Below are positions 8,403 through 16,182 of a stretch of 48,567 bases of DNA, in pieces. How positions within the stretch are numbered: the first letter of the stretch is position 1; each line of letters begins with the position of its first letter. The stretch is from Chloroflexota bacterium (lineage in GTDB: Bacteria > Chloroflexota > Dormibacteria > Dormibacterales > Dormibacteraceae), in contig VBEF01000054.1 in assembly GCA_005881275.1 (NCBI GenBank), positions 1-48,567 on the forward strand, read 5' to 3'. Made by a program: the position numbers and the translations under genes. The notes under the pieces were generated by a model. The model did not search any database and was not told the DNA's origin. It was given only the letters and a program-made list of their open reading frames with translations.

Positions 8403-9622
8403 AGCTGGTCCAACCCGAGTCCAGCTCTCAGCCTCGGATTCCATTTGCCAAGGCTGAGATAAGCGCCGAGGCGCAGGCCGCGTCGGCCCGGGTGCTTGCC
8501 TCCGGCTGGATCACCACCGGCCCCGAGGTCGTCGAGTTCGAGCGCGACTTCGCGGCGTTGGTCGGCGCCGAGCACGCGATCGCCGTCTCATCGTGCACCG
8601 CGGCGATTGAAATCGCGCTGCGCGCCCTGCGCCTTCCGCGCGGCGCCAAGGTCCTCACCTCGGTGATGACCTTCTGCGGCGCGGTGCACGCAATCGTGCA
8701 TGCCGGGCTGGAACCGGTTCTCGTCGACATCAATGCAGGAACGTTGATGCCCGACGCAGACACTGTCGCGGACGCGGTCCGCCGTGTCGGACCCGTGGAC
8801 GCGATGGTCGTCATCCACTTCGCGGGTTTTCCGGCCCCGGTCGAGGAGATGGCGGCCGCGGCCGGTCTTCCCCTTTCACGAGTGGTGGAAGACGCCGCGC
8901 ATGCAGTTGGGACCAAGGTCGGAACCGACTGGGTCGGCACGCTGAGCGCGGCGACGTGCTTCAGCTTCTACGCCACGAAGAACCTGCCGATCGGCGAGGG
9001 CGGAATGATCACGACCGACGACAGCGATGTGGCCGCATACGCGCGGCAGGTTCGCATCCACGGCATGAGCCACGACGCGTGGAAGCGATACCTCCCGGGC
9101 GCCGGCTGGCGATACGGAGTGGAGGTTGCGGGCATCAAGGCGAACATGACCGATGTCCAGGCGGCGATCGGGCGGGGGCAACTGCAGCACTTTCTCGACT
9201 GGCAAGATCGCCGCCAGGGACTTGCCGAAGCCTTCGACCGGCGGCTCTCACGAATCGCAGGATTGACAGGGCCGCAGTGGCCGGACCAGGGGCTGCACGC
9301 GTGGCACCTGTACGTGGTTCAGGTCATGCCTGAGTTTGGGATCGGCCGCGATGAGTTCATCAGCCGCCTGGCCGAGCGCGGCGTCGACTGCTCAGTGCAT
9401 TTCATCCCACTCCACCATCAGCCATATTTCGAGCAGCTTCTGGCGACCCAGGCCCCGCAGAGCTTTCCGGTCGCCGACGCAGTCTTTCCCAGGATCGTGT
9501 CGCTTCCTTTCTATCCCGGCTTGACCGACGACATGGTCGATCGTCTCTGGGAAGAGATCGACGGGCTGCGCGAGTCAGCAGCGCGAGAACCGCGGCTGGC
9601 GCAGCTTCGGGTGACGGCCTGA
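8399..9622 (+). CDS. DegT/DnrJ/EryC1/StrS family sugar aminotransferase
   Basis: This is a PLP-dependent aminotransferase that normally converts a 4-keto (or 3-keto) NDP-sugar into the amino sugar. Visible motifs are the substrate loop SGWITTGPEVVEFE, SSCTAAIEIAL, the PLP-binding EDAAHAVG, the catalytic lysine in FYATKNLPIGEGG, and C-terminal HFIPLHHQPYF. Length (about 407 residues) is typical. The TTG at 8399 overlaps the previous stop as TTGA and has GGGGTGG a few bases upstream; a GTG at 8387 is the alternative. The next gene is a CapD/PglF-like dehydratase, so the pair could act in sequence to make a UDP-4-amino-4,6-dideoxy-hexose. No acetyltransferase is seen nearby. Confidence 0.9.
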   Translation: MKLVQPESSSQPRIPFAKAEISAEAQAASARVLASGWITTGPEVVEFERDFAALVGAEHAIAVSSCTAAIEIALRALRLPRGAKVLTSVMTFCGAVHAIVHAGLEPVLVDINAGTLMPDADTVADAVRRVGPVDAMVVIHFAGFPAPVEEMAAAAGLPLSRVVEDAAHAVGTKVGTDWVGTLSAATCFSFYATKNLPIGEGGMITTDDSDVAAYARQVRIHGMSHDAWKRYLPGAGWRYGVEVAGIKANMTDVQAAIGRGQLQHFLDWQDRRQGLAEAFDRRLSRIAGLTGPQWPDQGLHAWHLYVVQVMPEFGIGRDEFISRLAERGVDCSVHFIPLHHQPYFEQLLATQAPQSFPVADAVFPRIVSLPFYPGLTDDMVDRLWEEIDGLRESAAREPRLAQLRVTA

Positions 9623-11139
9623 TGGCGCTCGAAATCGCGGCCAGCGTCTTCGAGCAAAACGACGCGCCGGCGCCGCGTCGCGCGAGGCGAGTCGGCGCCC
9701 TTCGCACGATCATCATCGGCGCCGGCGAGGCCGGCAAGACGCTGGCTCGCGACCTTCGGCGCACGCCTGAGTACGGGCTTCTGCCTCTCGGATTTCTCGA
9801 CGACAATCCTTCCGCGAAGGGACCCGCCGGAATCCCGATCTTGGGAACCACGTTGGAGCTCGAGTCGATCGCAGCTGCGTTCGATGTCGATGTAGCGGTG
9901 GTCGCCATTCCGTCGCTGAGCCCTCAAAACATTCGAAGACTCGCGCAGTCGGCGAGCGCTGCGGGGGTGAGCGTCCGCTACCTGCCATCTTTCGGCGCGG
10001 CTCTCGAACGCGACGCGCGCATCAGCGACCTGCGCCGGCTCAGAGTCGATCGGCTTCTCGGGCGGCAGGAAGTGCACGTCGTGCGCACCGCGTCACGCGC
10101 CGTGGTCGAGGGGAAGCGCGTCCTCGTGACCGGCGCAGGCGGCTCGATCGGAAGCGAGCTGTGTCGGCAGATCAGGTCATTCCGACCGGCGGCCCTGTAT
10201 CTCCTCGACCACGACGAGTCAAACCTGCACCGGCTTCAGATGGAGCTCGACGGCCAGGCCCTGCTCGACAGCGATGAGCTGTTGATCGCGGACATCAGGG
10301 ACAGCCACCGGATCAAGCAGCTCTTCGAGGACCTGAGGTTCGAGGTCGTGTTCCACGCGGCCGCACACAAGCACCTCCCGCTTCTGGAGCGCAACCCATG
10401 TGAGGGAATCAAGTCCAACGTCATGGGCACCAGGCACCTGGTGGAGGCCGCGGTCGACACGGGGGTCGAGCGATTCATCCTGATCTCGACGGACAAGGCC
10501 GCAGATCCGATATCGATCCTTGGCGCGTCGAAGCGAGTGGCCGAGATGATCGTGCAGGCGCACGCCGGCGGGTTCACGAGATTTGCGTCGGTGCGCTTTG
10601 GCAATGTCCTCGGCAGTCGCGGCTCATTCCTGTCGGTGCTGTCGGAGCAGATCGAAAAAGGCGAAGCCGTGACCGTCACACATCCCGACGTGACGCGATT
10701 CTTCATGACTGTCGAAGAGGCCGTGGGGTTGGTCATCGAATCCGCCAGCATGGCGGAGCTCGGCGAGACCTTCGTGCTCGACATGGGAGAGCCGGTGCGC
10801 ATCGTCGACCTGGTCCACAACTACGCGGCGCAGTTCAACCTCCATGAAGGCGACTTCGTGATCAGCTACACCGGACTGCGCGGGGGCGAGAAGCTCAACG
10901 AAGCTCTCTTCAGCGAGAGCGAGCAGCGCCTGCGCACCGAGCATCCGCGGATCTGGGCTGCCATGCCCGCCGCGCCAACGGCTGATCTCGATGTGGTCAT
11001 CGATCGCCTCATCGAGGCCGCGTCCTTCAACCGCAGCGCGGTCGTGCGCCAGCACCTTGCCGAGCTCCTACCCGCGTTCAGTCGCACGCCCACCGCCGCA
11101 GCACCGGCGCTCGCCGCTCCGTATCCGGACGGATTCTGA
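9622..11139 (+). CDS. CapD/PglF-like NDP-sugar 4,6-dehydratase, soluble form
   Basis: There are two Rossmann regions. The first starts at IIIGAGEAGKTLA (about residues 30-42), the domain that usually follows the membrane part in FlaA1/PglF/WbpM proteins. The second starts at VTGAGGSIGSEL (169-180) and is the SDR dehydratase. Further motifs are HAAAHKHLPLLE, the active-site STDKAADP, GASKRVAE and RFGNVLGS. The N-terminal membrane helices of long PglF/WbpM proteins are absent, so the protein should be cytosolic. It likely dehydrates a UDP-HexNAc to the 4-keto-6-deoxy form. The ATG overlaps the preceding stop by one base (TGATG), suggesting coupled translation with the aminotransferase. Confidence 0.9.
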   Translation: MALEIAASVFEQNDAPAPRRARRVGALRTIIIGAGEAGKTLARDLRRTPEYGLLPLGFLDDNPSAKGPAGIPILGTTLELESIAAAFDVDVAVVAIPSLSPQNIRRLAQSASAAGVSVRYLPSFGAALERDARISDLRRLRVDRLLGRQEVHVVRTASRAVVEGKRVLVTGAGGSIGSELCRQIRSFRPAALYLLDHDESNLHRLQMELDGQALLDSDELLIADIRDSHRIKQLFEDLRFEVVFHAAAHKHLPLLERNPCEGIKSNVMGTRHLVEAAVDTGVERFILISTDKAADPISILGASKRVAEMIVQAHAGGFTRFASVRFGNVLGSRGSFLSVLSEQIEKGEAVTVTHPDVTRFFMTVEEAVGLVIESASMAELGETFVLDMGEPVRIVDLVHNYAAQFNLHEGDFVISYTGLRGGEKLNEALFSESEQRLRTEHPRIWAAMPAAPTADLDVVIDRLIEAASFNRSAVVRQHLAELLPAFSRTPTAAAPALAAPYPDGF

Positions 11140-12314
11140 TGCTCCGCGTCGCACAGGTGATTACCCGATTCATCGCGGGCGCTGGCGGGGTGGCCTTGCG
11201 AGGCGCCGTAGCGCTCGACCCCGACAGGTATTCGGTCACGGTTCTGTCCGCGCCCGGCGGTCCGCTTCTTGCCGAGGCGGAAAGGGCCGGCATCGAGGTC
11301 GTCCGGCTCGCCCACATGCGCCATGAGATCAATCCGCTCGAGGACTACAGGGCGCTTGCAGAGCTGACGCGAGAGCTGCGGGCGCGAAATTTCGACGTCG
11401 TGCACACACACAGCAGCAAGGCCGGCGCTCTGGGACGAATCGCGGCGCGCCGCGCTGGCGTGCCGGCGATCGTCCACACCTTTCACGGCTTCCCCTTTCA
11501 CAACCGTCAGGCGTGGCCTCTTCGCGCGACCTACATCCAGGTCGAGCGAAGACTTGGCCGCATCACCGATCGATTCCTCGCGGTCGGCGGCGCCGTAGCG
11601 GCCGAAGCCATTCGCCTCAAGATCGCGCCGGCGGAACGGGTTCGCGCCATCGCCAGCGCGATCGATCTCGACATTCCAAAGGCGACGCAGAGCAGCCGCG
11701 CGTTGGCTCGCCGCCGCCTCGGACTGTCGGATGACTCGCTGGTCGTCGGAACCGTGGGCAGGCTCGCCCCGCAGAAGGCGCCCGCCGACATGGTCGCGGC
11801 CGTCGAAGCGCTTGGTCGCAGGGACGTCGCCTTCATATGGATCGGCGATGGACCGCTGGCGGAGGCGACACGGGCTTTGGTCGCCCGCAAAGGAATGGAG
11901 GATCGGTTCGTCCTGCTGGGCGAGCGAGACGATGTTGCGACGCTGCTGCCTGCGCTGGACGTCTTCGCGCTCGCGAGTCACTACGAAGGCCTGCCGTGCT
12001 CGGTCGTCGAGGCCATGACTTGCGGGATACCCGTTGTCGCGACCGCGGTCAACGCAGTCCCCGAAGTCGTGGTCCCCGGCCGGACCGGCTTGCTCGTGCC
12101 GCCCGGCGAGCCCGCGCTGCTCGGCAAGGCGGTCGGCTATCTGCTCGATCACCCGAACGAGGCCATGCGCATGGCGCAGGCCGCCCGCACGCAGCTCGGC
12201 GATCGCTTTCACCCGGCCGTGCTCGGCCGCGACCTGGAGGAGACGTACGAGCTGGCGCTCAACGGCTCGTCGCCGGCGATGACGCCGCCGCTGGGCATGG
12301 TGGCCCATGCGTAA
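11139..12314 (+). CDS. GT4 family glycosyltransferase
   Basis: A GT-B fold glycosyltransferase of about 391 residues. The N-terminal acceptor domain has VHTHSSKAGALGR and TFHGFPFH. The C-terminal donor domain has VGTVGRLAPQKAP, WIGDGPL, and the family signature YEGLPCSVVEAMTCG with its two glutamates, followed by VPEVV. It is probably retaining and uses an NDP-sugar to extend the lipid-linked repeat unit on the cytosolic side. It starts at an ATG overlapping the previous stop by one base and ends 8 bases inside the next gene. It is the only stand-alone glycosyltransferase in the operon, so the repeat unit is short or other transferases lie elsewhere. Donor and acceptor cannot be read from sequence. 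Confidence 0.9.
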   Translation: MLRVAQVITRFIAGAGGVALRGAVALDPDRYSVTVLSAPGGPLLAEAERAGIEVVRLAHMRHEINPLEDYRALAELTRELRARNFDVVHTHSSKAGALGRIAARRAGVPAIVHTFHGFPFHNRQAWPLRATYIQVERRLGRITDRFLAVGGAVAAEAIRLKIAPAERVRAIASAIDLDIPKATQSSRALARRRLGLSDDSLVVGTVGRLAPQKAPADMVAAVEALGRRDVAFIWIGDGPLAEATRALVARKGMEDRFVLLGERDDVATLLPALDVFALASHYEGLPCSVVEAMTCGIPVVATAVNAVPEVVVPGRTGLLVPPGEPALLGKAVGYLLDHPNEAMRMAQAARTQLGDRFHPAVLGRDLEETYELALNGSSPAMTPPLGMVAHA

Positions 12315-13284
12315 GCAGATGCTGACCACCGCGGGCGAGCGCATCGCGATCGACTGCGACCTGCCGTGGGTCGATGAGCTGATCAACGAGGCTACGGCCG
12401 GCGAACGCCGCGACGCCGACGCCGAGCGGGCAACGCTGGCCGTGCGCGTCGAGTCCTCGAGCCGGCCCTTCCACACGACTGCCTGGGAGCCGGTGACGCG
12501 CGGCGCATGGAGGCGGGCGAAAGAGGTGGTGCTGGAAGACGTCTGCGGGTCAGGTTTTGACCTGCGGCTCGCAAGCGGCGCGGAGCGCATGGACTTCACC
12601 TATCGCTGGCGGCCCAAGCTGCGCGGCCAGGTCGTCGCGCGCCTCCTCCCCTCTCGCTTCATCCTGCTTGCCCGGGCGGCGCTCCTTCAGTATCCCGCCA
12701 TGTGGCGCGCGAGCCTGCGCGACCGCGCTCCTCTTCACGCATCGGTCTGCACCGCAGGCGACCTGCGGCCGCTCCTGGCCGGTCCCGGAGGGGTTGGCAA
12801 GTCGACCCTCCTGATGCAGGAGATCGCGGACGGTGGAGTCGCCATCTGCGACAACATCTGCGTCAGCGACGGAAGCACAGCCTGGGGCCTGGTCGAGCCG
12901 GTGCGCGTCGAAGGCGGGTCAGGGCGTGCGATGCCCCACGGACGTGTCGAGCGACAGCTGGCGAGACGCGTCCCGGCGCTTGTGCCCGACATCATCGTTT
13001 CGCTGCGCCGGAGCGAGGACAGCGTCGCGGTTGTGAAGCCGTGCGACCCTGCCACCGCGGCCCGTTCGCTGATCACCGGGACATTCATCGCGGGTGAGCT
13101 TCGCCGTTACTGGAGCTTCGCGGCCACGCTGACAGCCGCGACCGGGTTGGGACCCGCGCAGGCGCCGGTCGAGGAGATCGCGGAACATCTGGCGGCTCGG
13201 CTGCCGGCAGTTGAGATCGTGCTTCCGAACCGGCCGGGTCTCCGCCTCTCGGAGCTTCTCAACCGCGTGGAGGCGATCGCGTGA
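12307..13284 (+). CDS. HPr-kinase-like P-loop protein in glycan operon
   Basis: A 325-residue soluble protein with a P-loop at residues 159-167 (GPGGVGKST), followed by a second acidic strand (VAICDNICVSDG) that resembles the HPrK/P fold. The N-terminal 140 residues lack a recognised domain. HPrK-related kinases in other genomes sit beside asparagine-synthase-like, PqqD-like or polysaccharide genes and are not true HPr kinases; no HPr or phosphotransferase-system gene is seen here. The gene overlaps the glycosyltransferase by 8 bases and the following RtcB-like gene by 4 (GTGA), so it should be co-translated with both. Substrate unknown. An alternative reading is a generic AAA-type ATPase, but the loop spacing favours the HPrK-like group. 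Confidence 0.65.
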   Translation: MRKQMLTTAGERIAIDCDLPWVDELINEATAGERRDADAERATLAVRVESSSRPFHTTAWEPVTRGAWRRAKEVVLEDVCGSGFDLRLASGAERMDFTYRWRPKLRGQVVARLLPSRFILLARAALLQYPAMWRASLRDRAPLHASVCTAGDLRPLLAGPGGVGKSTLLMQEIADGGVAICDNICVSDGSTAWGLVEPVRVEGGSGRAMPHGRVERQLARRVPALVPDIIVSLRRSEDSVAVVKPCDPATAARSLITGTFIAGELRRYWSFAATLTAATGLGPAQAPVEEIAEHLAARLPAVEIVLPNRPGLRLSELLNRVEAIA

Positions 13285-14732
13285 GCAGCGAGCTGCTTAC
13301 CGAAGACTGGCAGCTCGAGTCAGAGGAAGCTGAGTTTCAGCCCCGCATCTTCGACAGCCGGGATCATCCGGTTCGCGCGGACTCGCTCGCGCTGCTGAGG
13401 AGCGGCATCACGGACATCGACCTGGCAGCACCGCCGGCGGTTCTGCCCGACTTCTATCACAAGGCCCTGATGGAGATGCCTTCGAGCATCGCCGTGGCGA
13501 CGCGCGAGACCATCCGGCCGATCTTCACGAGCGCCGCGCTGAACTGCGGCATGGCGCTTGCCGCCCTGGACATCGACAGGCCTGACGAGGCCGCGATCAG
13601 CGAGTTCTACGACGGCATTCGCTCCATACACCCATATCCGCCCAGCTACAAGCCGGTGCTGTCCGCCCGCGAGGTCATCCGCTGCGCCGTCGAGGGTGCC
13701 CGTTTTGCCGTTGACCGCTACGACCTCGACCCCTCCGAGCTGGACAGGATCGAGGAAGGAGGCCGCCTCGACGTCGAGCCATTCGGCGGCGAGCCGCGAG
13801 TCCGCAGCGAGCTTTCCTGGATGGCCACACAGCTGTCGCGCATTCGGTTCGGCACCGTCGGGCCGAGCACCCACTTCGTGGAGCTGCAGCAGGTCGAAGA
13901 GGTTCTGGATCAGGAAGCTGCGCGCAAGCTCGGACTTCACCTCGGCCAGATCACGATGCAGTACCACGGCGGCGACGGCGTGCTCAACATCCAGATGGGC
14001 CAGCGATTTGGACGCCGCCTGGCCGGCTCGAGGGCCCTCCGCGTCGTGATGGGCGTCCAGAAGCCGATGTACCAGCTCGCTTCGGTTCGCTCGCGCCGCC
14101 AGCTGAAGGAGCGAATGTCACTTTACTTCTCGAAGGGCTGCCCGCCCGTCCCGCGCGATAGTGAAGAGGGCGAGCGCCTGATGCTCGCGAATGCCGTCGC
14201 GATGAACTACGGCTTTGCCTACCGCCAGGCGACCTACTCCACCCTGCGCTCCACGGCGCAACGCGCCTTCGGGGCCAGGATGAATTTGATCGTCGACTCT
14301 CCTCACAACACGATCTACGACGAGACGATCCGGGGAGAGGCCGCCGTGGTCCACCGCCACAACAGCGCGCGGGCCTTTCCCGCGTCGAGGATGCAAGGCC
14401 ACCCCGTGTTCGGGGAGACCGGGATGCCGCTCTTGCTGCCGGGCACCAACCGCACCTCGTCCTTTCTATGTGTGGCCGCCGAGGGCGCGCATCAGTCCCT
14501 GTACTCGGCGTCGCACGGGACGGGGAGCATCATCACCGACTTCGCGCGGCGCGGCCTCTCGGGGCCCGATCCACTCGGCCACACGACGCTGCGTTTCCGC
14601 TACCAGGACCGAACCGCCACCGTCGTTCCGCACCTGGACGACAACGGCGTCACGGAAGGCCTCCGGATTCTCGTGGCCAGCGACCTCGTCAGACCTGTGG
14701 CTCGCCTCCGGCCATTCGCGGTCCTGAACTAA
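13281..14732 (+). CDS. Divergent RtcB-like protein embedded in polysaccharide operon
   Basis: The whole RtcB motif series can be followed in order: LPDFYHKAL (compare PDxHxGxG), TSAALNCGMAL (compare YDINCGM), FGTVGPSTHFVELQ (compare GTLGSGNHFxE), MQYHGGDG (compare IHSGSRG), ANAVAMNYGFAYRQ, VDSPHN (compare DVAHN), VVHRHNSARAFPA (compare VHRKGATRAFP), LLPGTNRTSSF and SASHGTGS (compare APHGAGR). The predicted metal ligands C89, H198, H229 and H342 and the guanylylated H412 are kept. The aspartate normally three residues before the cysteine is Ala86, the Asn before H198 is Thr197, and the arginines four residues after H229 and H412 are Gly and Ser. Known RtcB joins 3'-phosphate and 5'-OH RNA ends; with these changes the substrate may differ. 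Start is GTG after GGAGG, overlapping the kinase stop. Confidence 0.8.
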   Translation: MSSELLTEDWQLESEEAEFQPRIFDSRDHPVRADSLALLRSGITDIDLAAPPAVLPDFYHKALMEMPSSIAVATRETIRPIFTSAALNCGMALAALDIDRPDEAAISEFYDGIRSIHPYPPSYKPVLSAREVIRCAVEGARFAVDRYDLDPSELDRIEEGGRLDVEPFGGEPRVRSELSWMATQLSRIRFGTVGPSTHFVELQQVEEVLDQEAARKLGLHLGQITMQYHGGDGVLNIQMGQRFGRRLAGSRALRVVMGVQKPMYQLASVRSRRQLKERMSLYFSKGCPPVPRDSEEGERLMLANAVAMNYGFAYRQATYSTLRSTAQRAFGARMNLIVDSPHNTIYDETIRGEAAVVHRHNSARAFPASRMQGHPVFGETGMPLLLPGTNRTSSFLCVAAEGAHQSLYSASHGTGSIITDFARRGLSGPDPLGHTTLRFRYQDRTATVVPHLDDNGVTEGLRILVASDLVRPVARLRPFAVLN

Positions 14733-14734
14733 CC

Positions 14735-14905
14735 GTGAGCGCGTCTCGCAGCACGGACAGCCTGGAATTCCGGCTGCACAAGATCCATCAGCGGCACCGC
14801 CGAGAATTCATCCGGCAGCTCGTGACCATGGCGTTCTGGAGCGTCGGCCTGCTCGCCATGCTCGCCTTTGTCGTGGCGCTTGCGATCGGTACCGTTTCGA
14901 GATGA
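14735..14905 (+). CDS. Small single-helix membrane peptide (56 residues)
   Basis: A GTG at 14735, two bases after the RtcB-like stop, opens a frame that ends at 14905 and overlaps the next ATG as ATGA. The product has a charged N-terminal half (SLEFRLHKIHQRHRREFIRQ) and one hydrophobic helix (WSVGLLAMLAFVVALAIGTV). No ribosome site is strong, but its exact fit between two coupled genes supports expression. Function unknown; the basic amphipathic half followed by a helix would suit an adaptor anchoring a cytosolic partner to the membrane. Confidence 0.6.
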   Translation: MSASRSTDSLEFRLHKIHQRHRREFIRQLVTMAFWSVGLLAMLAFVVALAIGTVSR

Positions 14906-16182
14906 TCGCGTCCTGGGCTCGTGCCGGCCTCGGGCCGACCCCAGTCCGCACGGCGATGGGAATCCGAGTCCCGCGGTGGGTGCTGGTGCCTGTCGTTCTT
15001 GGCGTGGCAGCTCTTCCCCTGCTCAAGCCGTCCGGGCCGGGCAACTCTTCTCCGGTGGACATCTATTTCGCGATCAGCATCGGCGTGGCGATCCTGTGGG
15101 CAGGCCTGGCGGCGCAGGACCTGCGCCTGCCGTACGCGCTGGCGACGGGAATTTTCATGGTCGGCGGCGCGATTGGCTCGCTCGCGGGCCCGTATCCCCG
15201 CGAGGGCCTGCTGGCGCTCGTCCAGGACCTCGTCCTGCTGCTGTGGTGCGGCGTCCTCGTCAACACGGCTCGCTCCCCGACCGCTTTCAAGTGGATCGTC
15301 CGGGCCTGGGCGTGGAGCTCGGTCGCCTGGGCTTTGCTCCTGTTCGCCGGCGTCGCCACCGGCAACGCTGCAATCGCCGGCGTATCTGATCGCACCGGGG
15401 TTCGCGCGTCGCTGACGTTTGGGGATCCAAACTACGCCGCCAACTACTTCTTCCTGTCCTTCATGGTGGTGATGGCCACCCGCACGCCACGCAACCGGCT
15501 GCTTCGCCTTGCCTGCTGCGGCGCGCTGCTCGGTGCTCTCGCGCTCACCGGCTCCAACGGTGGGCTGCTTTCGTGCGCGGTGGGAGTCAGCGTGGTCGTC
15601 CTCTTTTATGTGGCGCGACGGTGGGGCACGCTTCCGCTGGTCGCCACAGCGAGCTTCGCCCTCGTGGCCGCGCTCATCGTCCTGGCCATGGCGCAAGCGC
15701 TGCCGATCGAAGCGATCGCCAAGGACAGCGGCATTCCCCTGCTCCGGGATTCGATCGGCCGCAGCTCACAGAGCGCCCAGGAGCGCCAGTGGTTGATCAC
15801 GGAGACGATCGATCTCTACAAGCAAGGCGTGCCTTGGGGCCTCGGACCAGGCTCGACCAAACCGCTGCTCCAGACCCAGCTGGCGCCCTACGCCTTCCAA
15901 ACGCATGACGACTACATCGAATCGATCGTCGAGCGCGGGCTGATCGGCGCCTTTGGCCTGCTGGTGCTCATCGGATCGGTGGGCTGGCGGACATGGTCCG
16001 TGGCCGCCAAACCGCTGAGCGCGGAATTCGCAGCGATCTTTCCTCGCACCTCCCCGCTCGCCGGGGCTGTCGCTGGGCTTGCCGTGTCGGCCTCGTACTA
16101 CCAGATTCTTCATTTCCGCCACGTCTGGACGTTGCTCGCCATCATCGCCGCTCTATTCGTCTGGGGCAGACGGCGGCCTTGA
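14902..16182 (+). CDS. O-antigen ligase/polymerase-like membrane protein
   Basis: A 426-residue protein with around ten to eleven hydrophobic segments. Typical for the O-antigen ligase (Wzy_C) family are a large extracytoplasmic loop near residues 265-335 (SIGRSSQSAQERQWLITETIDLY, then WGLGPGSTKPLLQ and THDDYIESIVERGLIGAFGLL) and FGDPNYAANYFFLSF in the middle. Members either polymerise repeat units or ligate finished chains to an acceptor. With a Wzx-like domain directly downstream and two Wzz-like proteins in the window, a Wzy-type polymerase is the simpler reading. It overlaps the preceding small gene by 4 bases and the next gene by 1. Confidence 0.8.
   Translation: MIASWARAGLGPTPVRTAMGIRVPRWVLVPVVLGVAALPLLKPSGPGNSSPVDIYFAISIGVAILWAGLAAQDLRLPYALATGIFMVGGAIGSLAGPYPREGLLALVQDLVLLLWCGVLVNTARSPTAFKWIVRAWAWSSVAWALLLFAGVATGNAAIAGVSDRTGVRASLTFGDPNYAANYFFLSFMVVMATRTPRNRLLRLACCGALLGALALTGSNGGLLSCAVGVSVVVLFYVARRWGTLPLVATASFALVAALIVLAMAQALPIEAIAKDSGIPLLRDSIGRSSQSAQERQWLITETIDLYKQGVPWGLGPGSTKPLLQTQLAPYAFQTHDDYIESIVERGLIGAFGLLVLIGSVGWRTWSVAAKPLSAEFAAIFPRTSPLAGAVAGLAVSASYYQILHFRHVWTLLAIIAALFVWGRRRP

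Noticed and set aside
10866-12599. 577-residue open frame on the minus strand across the dehydratase, glycosyltransferase and kinase genes
   Set aside because: It is Arg/Ala/Ser-rich without any motif, and lies opposite three well-supported coupled genes; typical antisense frame of GC-rich DNA.
13077-13083. CGGGACA inside the HPrK-like gene (also at 23422 in glmS)
   Set aside because: Single copies in coding DNA are expected by chance at this base composition; only intergenic and paired copies are treated as signal.
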